A program made the position numbers and the translations under genes. This document shows positions 1 through 9,374 of a stretch of 54,969 nucleotides of DNA, in pieces. Source of the DNA: Chitinophagaceae bacterium (GTDB lineage: Bacteria; Bacteroidota; Bacteroidia; Chitinophagales; Chitinophagaceae); assembly GCA_025360525.1 (NCBI GenBank), contig JANYCA010000077.1, forward strand, positions 1 to 54,969, in the 5' to 3' direction. Numbering within the stretch: the first letter of the stretch is position 1; each line of letters opens with the position of its first letter. The notes beneath the pieces are model-generated. The model saw nothing but the letters and a program-made list of their open reading frames with translations, was not told the origin of the DNA and did not search any database.

Positions 1-902
1 GCTTTTTCCAGCATTTGTTCTGTGGTGTCCATCATCCACTCGTAATCTTTGTAAGCAACGTAAAATTCCAATACAGTAAACTCTGGGTTGTGGGTACGGT
101 CCATGCCTTCGTTCCTAAAATTGCGGCTGAACTCATACACCCATTCAAAGCCACCTACTATCAATCTTTTTAAATATAATTCGTTGGCAATACGCATATA
201 CATAGGCACATCCAATGCATTGTGATGTGTAGTGAAGGGCCTTGCTGCAGCGCCGCCAGGAATGCTTTGCAATACGGGTGTATCAACTTCCAAAGCGCCT
301 CGTTCATTTAAAAACTCCCGGATAGCATTCACCATTTTAGTGCGTTTGATAAAGGTTTCTTTTACGCCGGGATTAACAATTAAATCTGCATAACGTTGCC
401 GGTAACGGAATTCAGGATCGGTAACCTCATCAAATGATTCGCCATCTTTTTCTTTTACGATAGGCAATGGGTGTAAGGATTTTGTAAGGATGGTAAACTC
501 CTTTACATGGATAGATGTCTCACCCGTTTTGGTGGTAAAAACATATCCTTTAATGCCGATGATATCGCCAATATCCAGTAACTTTTTCCAAACCAGCTGG
601 TACAAAGTTTTATCCTCGCCGGGGCAAATATCATCCTGCCTGATATAAAACTGAATTTTCCCTGTGCTATCCTGTAATACTGCAAAGTTGGCCTTGCCCA
701 TATCACGAACACTCATAATTCTGCCAGCTACACACACGTCTGTAAAGTCTGCCTTGTTTTCTTCGCCTTTGTAATTTTCTTTTATAAAGGCGGAGGTAGT
801 ATTTACAGGATACATTGCTGCAGGAAATGCATCAATACCCAGCTTATTTAACTCGGTTAATTTCTCTCTCCTGATTATCTCCTGTTCCGATAAATGTTGC
901 AT
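1..902 (-). CDS. lysS: Lysyl-tRNA synthetase, class II (3' end missing)
   Basis: Charges tRNA-Lys with lysine in the cytoplasm. About 300 N-terminal residues are visible and the frame stays open to the window edge. The start is the ATG at 902, beginning [15 protein letters not shown], typical of the family. Residues about 55-160 form the OB-fold anticodon-binding domain ([16 protein letters not shown]). They are followed by the class II catalytic core with [16 protein letters not shown] and motif 2 ([16 protein letters not shown], near residue 260). It is roughly 60 percent of a normal ~500-residue LysS. A good -7 box lies just upstream. Seen directly: motifs and open frame. Known: enzyme function. 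Identity is close to certain. Confidence 0.97.
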   Translation of the reverse strand, partial: MQHLSEQEIIRREKLTELNKLGIDAFPAAMYPVNTTSAFIKENYKGEENKADFTDVCVAGRIMSVRDMGKANFAVLQDSTGKIQFYIRQDDICPGEDKTLYQLVWKKLLDIGDIIGIKGYVFTTKTGETSIHVKEFTILTKSLHPLPIVKEKDGESFDEVTDPEFRYRQRYADLIVNPGVKETFIKRTKMVNAIREFLNERGALEVDTPVLQSIPGGAAARPFTTHHNALDVPMYMRIANELYLKRLIVGGFEWVYEFSRNFRNEGMDRTHNPEFTVLEFYVAYKDYEWMMDTTEQMLEK

Positions 903-945
903 GCTGATATTTATTAAAAAATATTCCCGTAAATAAACGGGGCTG

Positions 946-953
946 CAAAGATA
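946..953 (-). promoter_or_regulatory. Putative lysS -7 promoter element
   Basis: On the minus strand this reads TATCTTTG, a perfect match to the Bacteroidetes -7 consensus TAnnTTTG, about 44 bases before the lysS ATG. The -33 region is weak (TTAC at the expected spacing). Position supports it; transcription start is inferred. Confidence 0.4.
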
Positions 954-1094
954 CCAGTTGCAACTCACTTATGTAAAGCCATCAGCCAATCAATCTTTGG
1001 CCGTAAACTTGTATAAGTTTTAGTGCATCCGGTTTAGTGTACAATTTTATTTGCTTGCCTAACCATATTGATGCATCACACAGAAAAATATTTT

Positions 1095-1796
1095 ATGATA
1101 AAAAAAATTTACGTTGCTATTTCCTTTGCATTTTTATTGAGCGGATGTGAGGTATTACAAAATCTGCCCACTTCGATAGGAGGTGTTACGGAAAACGAAG
1201 CTGCCCAGGGTATTAAAGAAGCATTGGGCCAGGGGTTAACCGGTGCAGTTTTGCAACTGAATACAACCGATGGCTTTTTTAAAGATGCCCTGTATAAAGT
1301 TTTATTGCCGCCAGATGCAAGGAAGATCGAAAATACGCTTCGAAGTGTGGGATTGGGAAGCCTTGTAGACAAGGCTATTTTACAAATTAACCGTGGCGCA
1401 GAAGATGCAGCAGGTTATGCTAAACCCATATTTGTAGATGCTATAAAAAATATGACTTTGCAGGATGCTATCGGGCTTGTAAGAAATGGCGACACCAGCG
1501 CCACACACTTCTTCAGAGAGAAAACAACTGCTAAATTGGTTGCTGCGTTTTTGCCGGTGATAAAATCATCGTTGGATAAAGTGAATGCCACTAAATATTA
1601 TAGTGATATTGTAAATACGTACAACAATCTGCCCACTACATTTACAAAAGTAAACCCCGATTTAAAAGTTTACGTTACCAATAAAGCGACGGAAGCTCTG
1701 TTTGATTTAATTGCAAAAGAAGAAATAAATATCCGGACAAATTTTGCTGCAAGATCAAGTGATATTTTGAAAAGAGTATTTGGACAAAATTGGTAA
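1095..1796 (+). CDS. DUF4197 family lipoprotein
   Basis: A 233-residue secreted lipoprotein of the DUF4197 family, function unknown. From the chosen ATG the protein begins MIKKIYVAISFAFLLSGC, a clean lipoprotein signal with lipobox LLSGC and Cys18 as the lipidated residue. The frame extends back to an ATG at 1071 and a TTG at 1068, but those add a charged stretch that would spoil the signal peptide. The mature part is alpha-helical, with the family-typical GGVTENEAAQGIKEAL start and a KVLLPPDARKIENTLRSVG segment. It stands alone on the plus strand, divergent from lysS and convergent with the desaturase. Expected to be anchored to an inner or outer membrane leaflet. Confidence 0.85.
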   Translation: MIKKIYVAISFAFLLSGCEVLQNLPTSIGGVTENEAAQGIKEALGQGLTGAVLQLNTTDGFFKDALYKVLLPPDARKIENTLRSVGLGSLVDKAILQINRGAEDAAGYAKPIFVDAIKNMTLQDAIGLVRNGDTSATHFFREKTTAKLVAAFLPVIKSSLDKVNATKYYSDIVNTYNNLPTTFTKVNPDLKVYVTNKATEALFDLIAKEEINIRTNFAARSSDILKRVFGQNW

Positions 1797-1935
1797 ATTA
1801 AAATTGCTTATTAATAATTCTATAGGGTTTGAGTGGGATGAAAATCGTTTCTATATGAATATTTAGACGGTTTAAATGGGTTAGAACATTAGACAGTTTA
1901 GATGATTACTTAAAATAACAAAGTTCATTATTATT

Positions 1936-3015
1936 TTATGCCGGCAAAGGTTGTTTACCTAATTGCTTCATCAGCCTTGTATGAGAAATAATGGCCTCCG
2001 TTACAGTTACATAACAATTATAAGGAAGGTTAAACACCCTGCACTGTTCCTGAATTATTTTACTTAGTGCAGGATAATGTACATGACTGATATGAGGAAA
2101 AAGATGATGTTCAATCTGAAAATTTAGTCCTCCTGCAAACCAGGTAAGCGCTGGGTTTTCGGTAGCAAAATTAGCGGTGGTTTTTACTTCGTGTATGGCC
2201 CATTCGGAGTCAATTATTTTTTTACCCGTATCAGCCCAATCAAAAATTGCTTTTTCCACCATGTGTGCCAATTGAAATATGATCGTTAATAAAAGTCCTA
2301 ACACAAAATGAATGATTAAAAAGCCAATCAGCCACGCCACCCATCCCACAAAATACACGGGTAAATAAATATAAAATACCACATAGAGAATTTTACTCAA
2401 CCAAAAAATAACATGCTCCGTTCCGGTAATCTTGCGAATGGGCATTCCGATAAATTTTTTTGTAAAGTATTTTTGAAAATCACCCACCAGCATCCAGTGA
2501 AGTGTACTGATTGCATAGAGAAAATACATATAAACATGCTGGTAGCGATGCAGCGGAAACCATGGTTGGGTAACAGTTTGCCTTAGTGCCGGTGAATGGA
2601 TAATGTCATTATCAAGCCCATCAATATTAGTATAGGTATGGTGTAAAATATTGTGTTTAATTTTCCAAAGAAAAGCATTGCTTCCCAAGGCATTCATGGT
2701 AAGGCTCATCAAATTATTAACCCACTTTTTGCTGGAAAAACTACCATGGTTAGCATCGTGCATTACATTCATTGCTATACCACACAAGCAAAATCCCAAT
2801 GCAAAACAAAGTAAAATTCCTGTTGCAGCATTGTACCCGCCCATCAATAAAAACATATAAATAGCCACTGCCAAAAAAATCAATATCAATGCTTTGATGT
2901 AAAGTTTGCTGTTACCGGTAGGTTTAATCCTCTTTTCGGCAAAGTAAGCAGCAGCCTGGGTTTTAATGGCCTGCTGAAAAACGTGGTGCTTATTATTGAA
3001 AGTAACTTTTGTCAT
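1936..3015 (-). CDS. Acyl-CoA / acyl-lipid fatty acid desaturase (front-end type)
   Basis: A 359-residue integral membrane di-iron desaturase that would introduce a double bond into fatty acyl chains. The three histidine boxes are visible: HDANH at residues 86-90, HNILHH at 121-126 and QIEHH at 300-304. The Gln replacing the first His of the third box is characteristic of front-end (Delta5/Delta6-like, linoleoyl-CoA) desaturases. No fused cytochrome b5 domain is present, so a separate electron donor is needed. Hydrophobic segments lie near residues 40-85 and 190-245. Monocistronic by spacing. Substrate and position specificity cannot be read from sequence. Family assignment is firm. Confidence 0.92.
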   Translation of the reverse strand: MTKVTFNNKHHVFQQAIKTQAAAYFAEKRIKPTGNSKLYIKALILIFLAVAIYMFLLMGGYNAATGILLCFALGFCLCGIAMNVMHDANHGSFSSKKWVNNLMSLTMNALGSNAFLWKIKHNILHHTYTNIDGLDNDIIHSPALRQTVTQPWFPLHRYQHVYMYFLYAISTLHWMLVGDFQKYFTKKFIGMPIRKITGTEHVIFWLSKILYVVFYIYLPVYFVGWVAWLIGFLIIHFVLGLLLTIIFQLAHMVEKAIFDWADTGKKIIDSEWAIHEVKTTANFATENPALTWFAGGLNFQIEHHLFPHISHVHYPALSKIIQEQCRVFNLPYNCYVTVTEAIISHTRLMKQLGKQPLPA

Positions 3016-3139
3016 TGGTTTAGATAGATTTAAACCTTACCGTGGCAAATGCCCATAGCTCAATATAACAACGTTGATTATTTAATAAAGGCAAAAACGA
3101 TCCCGATAAACATGGCTACAGCAAATGATTGGATACAAT

Positions 3140-3259
3140 CTAATTTGTTTTGCGGTGAAAACAAAATTGGATAATTTCTAAATAATCGGCGAGTCTTTTT
3201 TTTAATAGCCCCACATCATAATTCATGCTGGCAATTGCCATAGGCATTTTTGCTGGCAT
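3140..3259 (-). CDS. Possible 39-residue small protein or gene remnant
   Basis: The gap between the desaturase and the patatin gene (3016-3330) holds one coding-looking stretch. On the minus strand an ATG at 3259 opens a 39-codon frame (MPAKMPMAIASMNYDVGLLK...) ending in TAG. I do not recognise it. It may be a genuine small protein, a leftover of a larger gene, or chance. Nothing else in the gap is interpretable. Confidence 0.2.
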   Translation of the reverse strand: MPAKMPMAIASMNYDVGLLKKRLADYLEIIQFCFHRKTN

Positions 3260-3330
3260 ATTGTAAGGGGCTTGGGTTACGCCTTTAAAAACTTTTTAAA
3301 GAGGAAGATGAGGATATTACCGGCTACGGA

Positions 3331-4386
3331 CTACTCTTTTACGGTCAATAATTTTTTTTCAAAAAAATCACTTACTGCCTTAGTGCCATTGTTGTACAAC
3401 AGTAGCTTTTCCTCCGGCATCATCTTTCTTATTTTTGCATGAATATTTCCATGACTGATATAAATTGTTCTGCCCTTTTCATTTTCGAGGTTGGGATATT
3501 TTCTATTGAGAGCTTCTATCATCAGATTAGTTAAAGCGCTCAGGTAATCGGAAAATTTGCTGATGTTATAAGATGGGATTGTAGTGGAGTTTTTTTGTAA
3601 AGAATCGATTTGCTCCGGTCTTTCCATTTTTATACCCAGGGTTTCTCTATTAAATTTTAAATCGGTGCATTCCAGTGGATTGAGATTAAAACGGCAGGTA
3701 TCAAAGATGCTGATGGGATAATTACACAACAGGCCGCCATCAACAAAATAATTGATAAACCTGGTAGAGTCTTTCCGGCTTATCTTTTTGTATTGGTTAT
3801 CCAGCGCAACAGGTTCAAAATACAAAGGGATACTACCACTGATTCTTACAGCAAGTGCAATGGGCATATTGGGCGTTTTTTCTATAGAAAATATTTCCAT
3901 TTGTTGCTTGCTGATATTTGTTGCGGTACAATACAATTCTTTGTAAATGCTGTTTTGAAGTGACAGTATATGTAAATCTTTAAAAGTTAAATTAGCATTC
4001 CCTGTTTTATATTTAACCAGTTGCTGCAACCATTTTTCAAAATACGCTCCTTTATAAATACCAAAATCGCTTTTAATTCTGTTGTATTTGCCTACAACAC
4101 CATACTTGCCATCGTTAAATTCCTGCACCGGCAGTTCAAACATTATGCTGTCAATTTCTTTTGCAGTATATCCAACACATATCATCAGTGCTGCAATACT
4201 TCCTGCAGAAGATCCGGCCACTTTTTCAATATGGCCGAGTATACCTTTTTCTTCCAGTGCACTTAAGGCGCCTGCATAGGCAAGGCCCCGAACGCCACCG
4301 CCTTCTAAAACTAAATTTTTGTAGGGATAATTGCTTTGACAAAAACAGGCAACGGGGAAAACAAGAAGAATAACTATCATTTTCAT
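3331..4386 (-). CDS. Secreted patatin-like phospholipase
   Basis: A 351-residue lipid acyl hydrolase with a Ser-Asp dyad. The N-terminus MKMIVILLVFPVACFCQ is a signal peptide, so it acts in the envelope or outside. The oxyanion-hole loop GGGVRG is at residues 29-34, the nucleophile elbow GSSAG at 58-62 (Ser60), and the catalytic Asp is in VDGG (Asp216). All landmarks of the family are intact. It lacks the long C-terminal BamA-like barrel of PlpD-type enzymes. Upstream spacing to the flavin reductase gene (46 bases) leaves room for its own promoter or for co-transcription. Substrate unknown. Confidence 0.92.
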   Translation of the reverse strand: MKMIVILLVFPVACFCQSNYPYKNLVLEGGGVRGLAYAGALSALEEKGILGHIEKVAGSSAGSIAALMICVGYTAKEIDSIMFELPVQEFNDGKYGVVGKYNRIKSDFGIYKGAYFEKWLQQLVKYKTGNANLTFKDLHILSLQNSIYKELYCTATNISKQQMEIFSIEKTPNMPIALAVRISGSIPLYFEPVALDNQYKKISRKDSTRFINYFVDGGLLCNYPISIFDTCRFNLNPLECTDLKFNRETLGIKMERPEQIDSLQKNSTTIPSYNISKFSDYLSALTNLMIEALNRKYPNLENEKGRTIYISHGNIHAKIRKMMPEEKLLLYNNGTKAVSDFFEKKLLTVKE

Positions 4387-4432
4387 AAAATGAAACTAAA
4401 ACAGCAAAAGTTTATCAAACGTTAATTAACCA

Positions 4433-5320
4433 TTAATTTACCGCAGCTAGTAATACTTGCCAGGCTTCCTGCACTTTCCCGGCATCCAGCAATTCTTTTG
4501 CATAATAGTGTAATTCCTTTTCCATTTCGTTTGGGTCGATGGAGTAATACAGGATAATATTTTTTAACCTCTCATTACTAAAAGCAGGGTCTACAGGAGA
4601 TAGCTCTTTAAAATTGCCCAACTGTGCAAGATTGTTGCCGGTTAAAATAGTGCTTTGCCTGATAGATTCCGGAAGGCAATCTACCCCTATCCCTAATTGT
4701 GTATTGGGTTTATTTACTTTAAATAAATTGCTGCTATCTACTTTGCAATACCAGTCGCCACCAAGCCTTGCTATATGTTGCAGTTTGGTTTGGTCTATCA
4801 TTGTTTTATCTTCATTTAGTATTGCATCATTGATGTGCATCATTAATACTTCAGCAATAACCAGGTTGCCGGCGCCACCTTCGTTGCCTAAAGATTTTAC
4901 TTCAATTACTTTACATTCCAGTTGCACCGGGCTTTCTTTTACTCTTGGTGGTTTTACCAATAGCGATGGCTCTTTTGTAAAACCAGCTTTAATAAATTCA
5001 TCAACAGTTTTGGGATATTCGCAACTGCTGAGGCTTACCTGCTGTACCATATTGTAATCACAAATATTTATTACCACTTCTGGTATTGCCATTACATTCT
5101 CTAACGTGTGTTTTGTTGTGTTGTCTCTCACTCTACGGGCCGGCGAAAAAATTAAAATGGGTGGGTTAGATGAAAACAAATTAAAAAAGCTGAAGGGGCT
5201 CAGGTTTACATGGCCATCTTTATCAATAGTAGATGCAAAGCAAATAGGCCTCGGTGCAATGGCATGCTGCAGATAATTTTGAATATCGGCAGGCTTTAAA
5301 TCTTTAAAATAGAGAACCAT
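4433..5320 (-). CDS. Flavin reductase-like protein (FMN-binding split barrel)
   Basis: A 295-residue cytosolic protein of the flavin reductase-like / DIM6-NTAB group, expected to bind FMN. The family signature APRPICFASTIDKDGHVNLS with the following PFSFFN lies at residues 22-46. The split barrel covers roughly residues 10-190. About 90 further residues form a C-terminal extension seen in Bacteroidetes homologues. The FAH-family hydrolase gene lies just upstream on the same strand (110 bases, filled by a palindromic repeat). This pairing suggests a shared role in aromatic compound catabolism; that is inference. The physiological partner is unknown. Confidence 0.85.
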   Translation of the reverse strand: MVLYFKDLKPADIQNYLQHAIAPRPICFASTIDKDGHVNLSPFSFFNLFSSNPPILIFSPARRVRDNTTKHTLENVMAIPEVVINICDYNMVQQVSLSSCEYPKTVDEFIKAGFTKEPSLLVKPPRVKESPVQLECKVIEVKSLGNEGGAGNLVIAEVLMMHINDAILNEDKTMIDQTKLQHIARLGGDWYCKVDSSNLFKVNKPNTQLGIGVDCLPESIRQSTILTGNNLAQLGNFKELSPVDPAFSNERLKNIILYYSIDPNEMEKELHYYAKELLDAGKVQEAWQVLLAAVN

Positions 5321-5343
5321 AGTTTAATTTATTATTGATAATT

Positions 5344-5453
5344 TTCACCACAGAGATTTTTTCACCGCAGAGAACAGGAGTAAATGGAGGTTACGCAGAG
5401 TTTCTTTAATAACTCTCTGCGAAACCTCTGCTAACTCTCTTCTCTGCGGTGAA
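5344..5453. repeat. Long palindromic intergenic element overlapping a gene end
   Basis: TTCACCGCAGAGA at 5361-5373 and its exact reverse complement at 5441-5453 form 13-bp outer arms. The inner parts (GGAGGTTACGCAGAG against CTCTGCGAAACCTC) pair imperfectly. An additional half copy, TTCACCACAGAGA, lies at 5344-5356. The right arm encodes the last residues and the stop of the FAH-family gene. Confidence 0.8.
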
Positions 5454-6459
5454 TAATTTTCTTTAGCCCCAATATCGAAAAATCACTTTCGTCTTTCACA
5501 ATTGTATTAGTTAGTTTACCCAATCCATCAATTTCCATTTCCACCACATTGCCTTCCTGCAGCCATTGTTCTTTGTAATCAGGATCGGTTAGTTTTCCGG
5601 TGCCATTTAATTCTAAAAAACAGCCGGTGCCAACAGTACCGCTGCCGATAACATCTCCCGGGTACAGCGTAACACCATAACTGGCACGTTCAATTATTTC
5701 GGCAAATGTCCAGTCCATATCACCCACATTTCCATCGCTAACCTGTACATTGTTAACCCAACATTTCATGGTTAAATTCCATGCTTTGCCTGTATGGTTT
5801 TCTTTGCAAGGAATTTCAAATGCTTCCAGCTCATCCAATGTTACCAGCATTGGCCCAATCACCGTACTAAAGTCTTTGCCCTTGGCAGGGCCAAGGTTCA
5901 GCTGCATTTCTTCCATCTGCAATGTTCTTGCACTCATATCGTTCATAATCATCAATCCGGCAATGTATTCATCCGCTTCTGCAGCAGGAATATTTCTACC
6001 GGGCTTTGCAATTACAATGGCCGCTTCCAATTCAAAGTCCAGCTTTTCAAAATGATCAGGCATACACACTATTTCGCCCGGACCTTGTATGCTGTTGTGA
6101 TTGGTAAAATAAAAAATGGGGAACTCGTCGAATGCTGCAATCATATCTGCCTTTCGGTTTCTTCTTGCAGCAGCAACATGTTGTCTAAAAGCATAGCCGT
6201 CCCTGCAGCTAGTGGGGTGCGGTACCGGTGCAAGCAATTGAACCTGCTCCAATGGTACAGATGAAATAGTTCTTCCCAATCCTTCTTTTATTCTTCTTTC
6301 TGCCGCCAATGCAAGGGGATACATATCTTCCCAATAATTTAAAAACATCGCCATGCTGATGGGAAGATCCGAATGCAACGCATCGGTATCATATAATTTT
6401 CCGTCTACTAATATGGCCAGTTGATCGTGCCCGTCTTTCAGGTAAGTAAGTAATTTCAT
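5431..6459 (-). CDS. Fumarylacetoacetate hydrolase family protein
   Basis: A 342-residue metal-dependent hydrolase of the FAH fold, cleaving or hydrating beta-diketone-type acids. Metal ligands are visible as FELEAAIVI (Glu143, Glu145) and MNDMSAR (Asp174). The glycine-rich YPGDVIGSGTVGTGC loop near the C-terminus completes the site. The start gives MKLLTYLKDGHDQLAILVDG, normal for the family. The last seven residues (IHRREES) are encoded inside a palindromic repeat, so the native end has been replaced by element sequence. Likely roles include homogentisate or homoprotocatechuate-like ring-cleavage product processing; exact substrate not determinable. Confidence 0.92.
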   Translation of the reverse strand: MKLLTYLKDGHDQLAILVDGKLYDTDALHSDLPISMAMFLNYWEDMYPLALAAERRIKEGLGRTISSVPLEQVQLLAPVPHPTSCRDGYAFRQHVAAARRNRKADMIAAFDEFPIFYFTNHNSIQGPGEIVCMPDHFEKLDFELEAAIVIAKPGRNIPAAEADEYIAGLMIMNDMSARTLQMEEMQLNLGPAKGKDFSTVIGPMLVTLDELEAFEIPCKENHTGKAWNLTMKCWVNNVQVSDGNVGDMDWTFAEIIERASYGVTLYPGDVIGSGTVGTGCFLELNGTGKLTDPDYKEQWLQEGNVVEMEIDGLGKLTNTIVKDESDFSILGLKKIIHRREES

Positions 6460-6495
6460 TTCTTTTTATTTATTAATTGTGACCAGGCAGTTGTA

Positions 6496-8220
6496 TTAGC
6501 TTATCAAACTTTCATTTAGTTCTTGCTCTACAAATTCCATCAGCACTTTAATTGTTTCAGGCGAAAAATCAAATTTCAATCCAGCAGTTTCGTACAATTG
6601 TGGCAGCGTAACGGTACCTCCTAAAGCAAGTGCATTACAATATTTATCCAAAGCCTGTTGAGGGTTTTGTTTAAACTGCATCCACATGCCGATAGCGCCC
6701 AGTTGTGCAATGCCATATTCAATATAATAAAAGGGCACTTCAAACAAATGCAACTGGCGAAGCCAGGCATTGCTACGGTAAGTTTCCAACCCGCTGTAAT
6801 CAATAACACCATCACTGAATTCGGCTAATATTTCCAGCCACTTTTCTGTTCTTTGCTCATTGGTATGGTTGCTGTTATTATACATCCAATGTTGAAATTT
6901 ATCAATGATGGCTATCCATGGAAACAAGGTGATTACTCTTTCCAGCTGATGCTCTTTTGCCCTGCTTAATTCTGTTGCATCGCTAAAAAACACATCCCAA
7001 TGTTCCATACTAAAAAGTTCCATGGCCATGCTGGCAACTTCAGCAATTTCCATGGGGTATTCTTTAAATCCGGTGAGAGGTAACGGGTGCGACAAAAACG
7101 AATGGATGGCATGTCCGCCCTCATGCACCATGGTGGTTACATCATGCATTTGCCCGGCAGCATTCATAAAAATAAAGGGAGCGCCACTCTCTGCCAGCGG
7201 ACAGTTATATCCTCCGGGAGCCTTGCCCATCCTGCTTTCCAGGTCGAGGTGTTTAATGGCATTCATCTTTGTAAGACAGTCGCCGAAAAAAGGCCTTAGC
7301 CTGCTAAAGCATTCAATCGTTTTTTCAACCAACTCGCTGCTGGTTGTAAAAGGATGCAAAGGTTTTACGCCTTCCAGCTCAGCTTCTAAATCCCAGGGAC
7401 GTAAAGAATCCAATCCTAATTTTTGTTTTTTCTTTTCGTAAATCACTTTTACCAGGGGTACCACATGCAACTTTACTGCTTCATGAAAAGCGAAGCAATC
7501 TTGCTGGCTGTAATCGAACCTGCCCAATTCTTTAAACCGGTAATCGGTATAATTACTGTAACCGGCATTGGCCGCCACCTGGTTTCTTTTCGTCATTAAA
7601 TTATTGAACAATTCGTTCAACTCATCTTTATCCTGCAGCCTTCTTTCCTGTATTTTCCGGTAGGCATTTTCTCTTACAGCTCTGTCAGGATTTTCTAAAA
7701 ATTTGGCAGCTTGCTGCAAAGTGTATTCCTGTCCATCGATGGTAACCGTCATCTTACCACTAATAACACCAAAGTGTTGTTGCAATACCGCCAGTTCCGA
7801 TTGCAGGGGAATATTTTCTTCCCGAAAAAGATCAATACTTTTTTTAATGCTCCGCAGGTAAGTGAAATATTTTTTTTCCTCCAATGTATTTACCAGCGGA
7901 TGGTTGATGAGCTTTTTATTCAACGCATCTGCATAGGGTTGCATGTGCGGCTGTATTTCAGTACAAAAGAAATTAAAAGCATCTTCCAGTGATTTATTGC
8001 TGGTATCACAGGTCATTTTAATCTGCCGCCAGCAGGCATCTTCGCTCACCACGGCTTCCAGTTCGCTCATGTGCATCAGCCATTCTTCCAGCTCTTCTTT
8101 GCTGGTAATTTCTTTCTCCAGTAAAGTCTTAAAAAATGGCTCCAGCCCCTGCCAGTCTGTTACTATAAAATCAGCAGGAACAAAATGGCGTTGTAATTTT
8201 TGAATGTTGGCGGTGTACAT
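6496..8220 (-). CDS. M3 family oligoendopeptidase (PepF-like)
   Basis: A 574-residue cytoplasmic zinc peptidase that cuts short peptides. The zinc motif is HEGGH at residues 366-370, with the third ligand Glu394 in the EIAEVAS helix. The long N-terminal helical part (residues 1-200) is typical of M3 oligoendopeptidases. No signal peptide. Length agrees with the 560-600 residue subgroup. It precedes the FAH-family gene by 36 bases on the same strand, so co-transcription is possible. Assignment firm, peptide preference unknown. Confidence 0.94.
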   Translation of the reverse strand: MYTANIQKLQRHFVPADFIVTDWQGLEPFFKTLLEKEITSKEELEEWLMHMSELEAVVSEDACWRQIKMTCDTSNKSLEDAFNFFCTEIQPHMQPYADALNKKLINHPLVNTLEEKKYFTYLRSIKKSIDLFREENIPLQSELAVLQQHFGVISGKMTVTIDGQEYTLQQAAKFLENPDRAVRENAYRKIQERRLQDKDELNELFNNLMTKRNQVAANAGYSNYTDYRFKELGRFDYSQQDCFAFHEAVKLHVVPLVKVIYEKKKQKLGLDSLRPWDLEAELEGVKPLHPFTTSSELVEKTIECFSRLRPFFGDCLTKMNAIKHLDLESRMGKAPGGYNCPLAESGAPFIFMNAAGQMHDVTTMVHEGGHAIHSFLSHPLPLTGFKEYPMEIAEVASMAMELFSMEHWDVFFSDATELSRAKEHQLERVITLFPWIAIIDKFQHWMYNNSNHTNEQRTEKWLEILAEFSDGVIDYSGLETYRSNAWLRQLHLFEVPFYYIEYGIAQLGAIGMWMQFKQNPQQALDKYCNALALGGTVTLPQLYETAGLKFDFSPETIKVLMEFVEQELNESLIS

Positions 8221-8418
8221 AAAAAATAATAGCCCTAAACCACTGCTTTAAAATGCTAACTGGCATTTTGAAGTTGAATGATTTAAGGCTTCTTTAAAAA
8301 GTGATTAAATGAATTGTATCAGAAACATGCATTTCTATAAAAATTTATAGCATTTCTATGCTGTCGCTTTTAAGTCCACAACCCTTATTAGTAGTTGGTT
8401 GCAGGTTTTGTTGGCGGG

Positions 8419-8928
8419 CTATGCCATCTTCCTCGGACTGTTAATTTTTTTTGGGGGAGCAGCCTTCGCAGTTACTTGTTTTGGCTCAGCAGCTTTTGCT
8501 TTTGGTACGGTAGTTTCGTGTGCTGCTCCATCATGCTCTGGGTTTTCAGATAATTTTATCTCCACATTATTAGCCACCAACTGGCTGTACCATTTAACCA
8601 TTTTCTTCATATCGCTGCCGTAAACCCTGTCAAAATCCATGTCTGGAAATACTTTTTCAAAGTAGGTTTTTACTACTTTGGCATCGCTGGCATCAGGAAG
8701 CGCTTCAGCACTGTTTTTCATAGCGGTAAGTACATCTACCAGGTTGGCATTATCTTTTACCGTGTATATTTCCACACTCTCCAGGTGAGAAAAGCTATGC
8801 AGGCGGGTGCTTACAAACTTGCTGGTTTTATCTTCCAGCGATCGCACAACGCCACCATCTGCTTTTGAGGACAATAGTTCATACAAACCACCCATTCCGG
8901 TGATTGACACCAATTTATTATATTCCAT
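8419..8928 (-). CDS. DUF5606 family protein
   Basis: A 169-residue cytosolic protein of the Bacteroidetes-specific DUF5606 family, function unknown. The conserved N-terminus MEYNKLVSITGMGGLYELLSS and the FPDMDFDRVYGSDMKKMVKWY segment (about residues 92-112) identify it. The last ~45 residues are low-complexity, rich in Ala, Lys and Pro (KAKAAEPKQVTAKAAPPKK), and probably disordered. It is the last ordinary gene before the first accessory island. No motif suggests an enzymatic role. Confidence 0.8.
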   Translation of the reverse strand: MEYNKLVSITGMGGLYELLSSKADGGVVRSLEDKTSKFVSTRLHSFSHLESVEIYTVKDNANLVDVLTAMKNSAEALPDASDAKVVKTYFEKVFPDMDFDRVYGSDMKKMVKWYSQLVANNVEIKLSENPEHDGAAHETTVPKAKAAEPKQVTAKAAPPKKINSPRKMA

Positions 8929-8989
8929 AAAAAATATTTTAGTGCTGCAAGATAAATGTTATACGGTAAAAATGATGGCGCCTTTAAAG

Positions 8990-9064
8990 TTTAACAGAAA
9001 TAGAATGGATGGCCTGCTTTCCGAAACAGCAGAAGCCGGCAAAGAACGGCTGCCCAAAAATTAA
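8990..9064 (+). pseudogene. Small remnant resembling a GNAT acetyltransferase
   Basis: Bases 9025-9060 nearly repeat bases 13406-13440 inside the intact GNAT gene, sharing a 21-base exact core and 3 mismatches after it. They are read in the same frame: ETAEAGKERLPKN here against YTAEAGKEWLAKT there, and a TAA follows at once. The preceding bases (TTTAAAGTTTAACA) resemble 13134-13149 upstream of that gene. Probably a leftover of a duplicated gene at the island edge. Confidence 0.35.
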
Positions 9065-9070
9065 ACAGTA

Positions 9071-9362
9071 GCCTAACGTATACTCAATGCTGAAATGTAA
9101 ATACTGAATAGATGGTATCAATTGCTGATGCTCGTTCAAAGGATAAAATGATGGGCTATCAACGTAAGTACAGCAATCGTTCGAGGCTTTGCAGTTGGGG
9201 AATTGGCCCATTTTCCACCTGGTACTGAACCTAAATTTATAACTAAAAGCCGAAGTTTAGAACTACTGCCCGGTAGAATTCCGTTCGCTGAATATAAAGC
9301 TTGGATATGTACTGCCGGTGATTGCTGCAATGTCCCGCCCCAATTGCACAAAACCTGATGTG
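9071..9362 (-). repeat. Cassette-associated repeat, copy R1 (minus orientation)
   Basis: Read on the minus strand, 9303-9233 matches the R2 and R3 copies at about 65 of 72 positions. It includes CAAGCTTTATAT, GAATTCTACCGGGCAG and AACTTCGGCTTTTAGTTATA. The unit ends in GTTAGGC (complement of GCCTAAC at 9071-9077), which fits the attC core GTTRRRY. It directly follows the stop of the HepT-like gene, as an attC follows its cassette gene. Confidence 0.7.
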
Positions 9363-9374
9363 TTTAGTACATTT

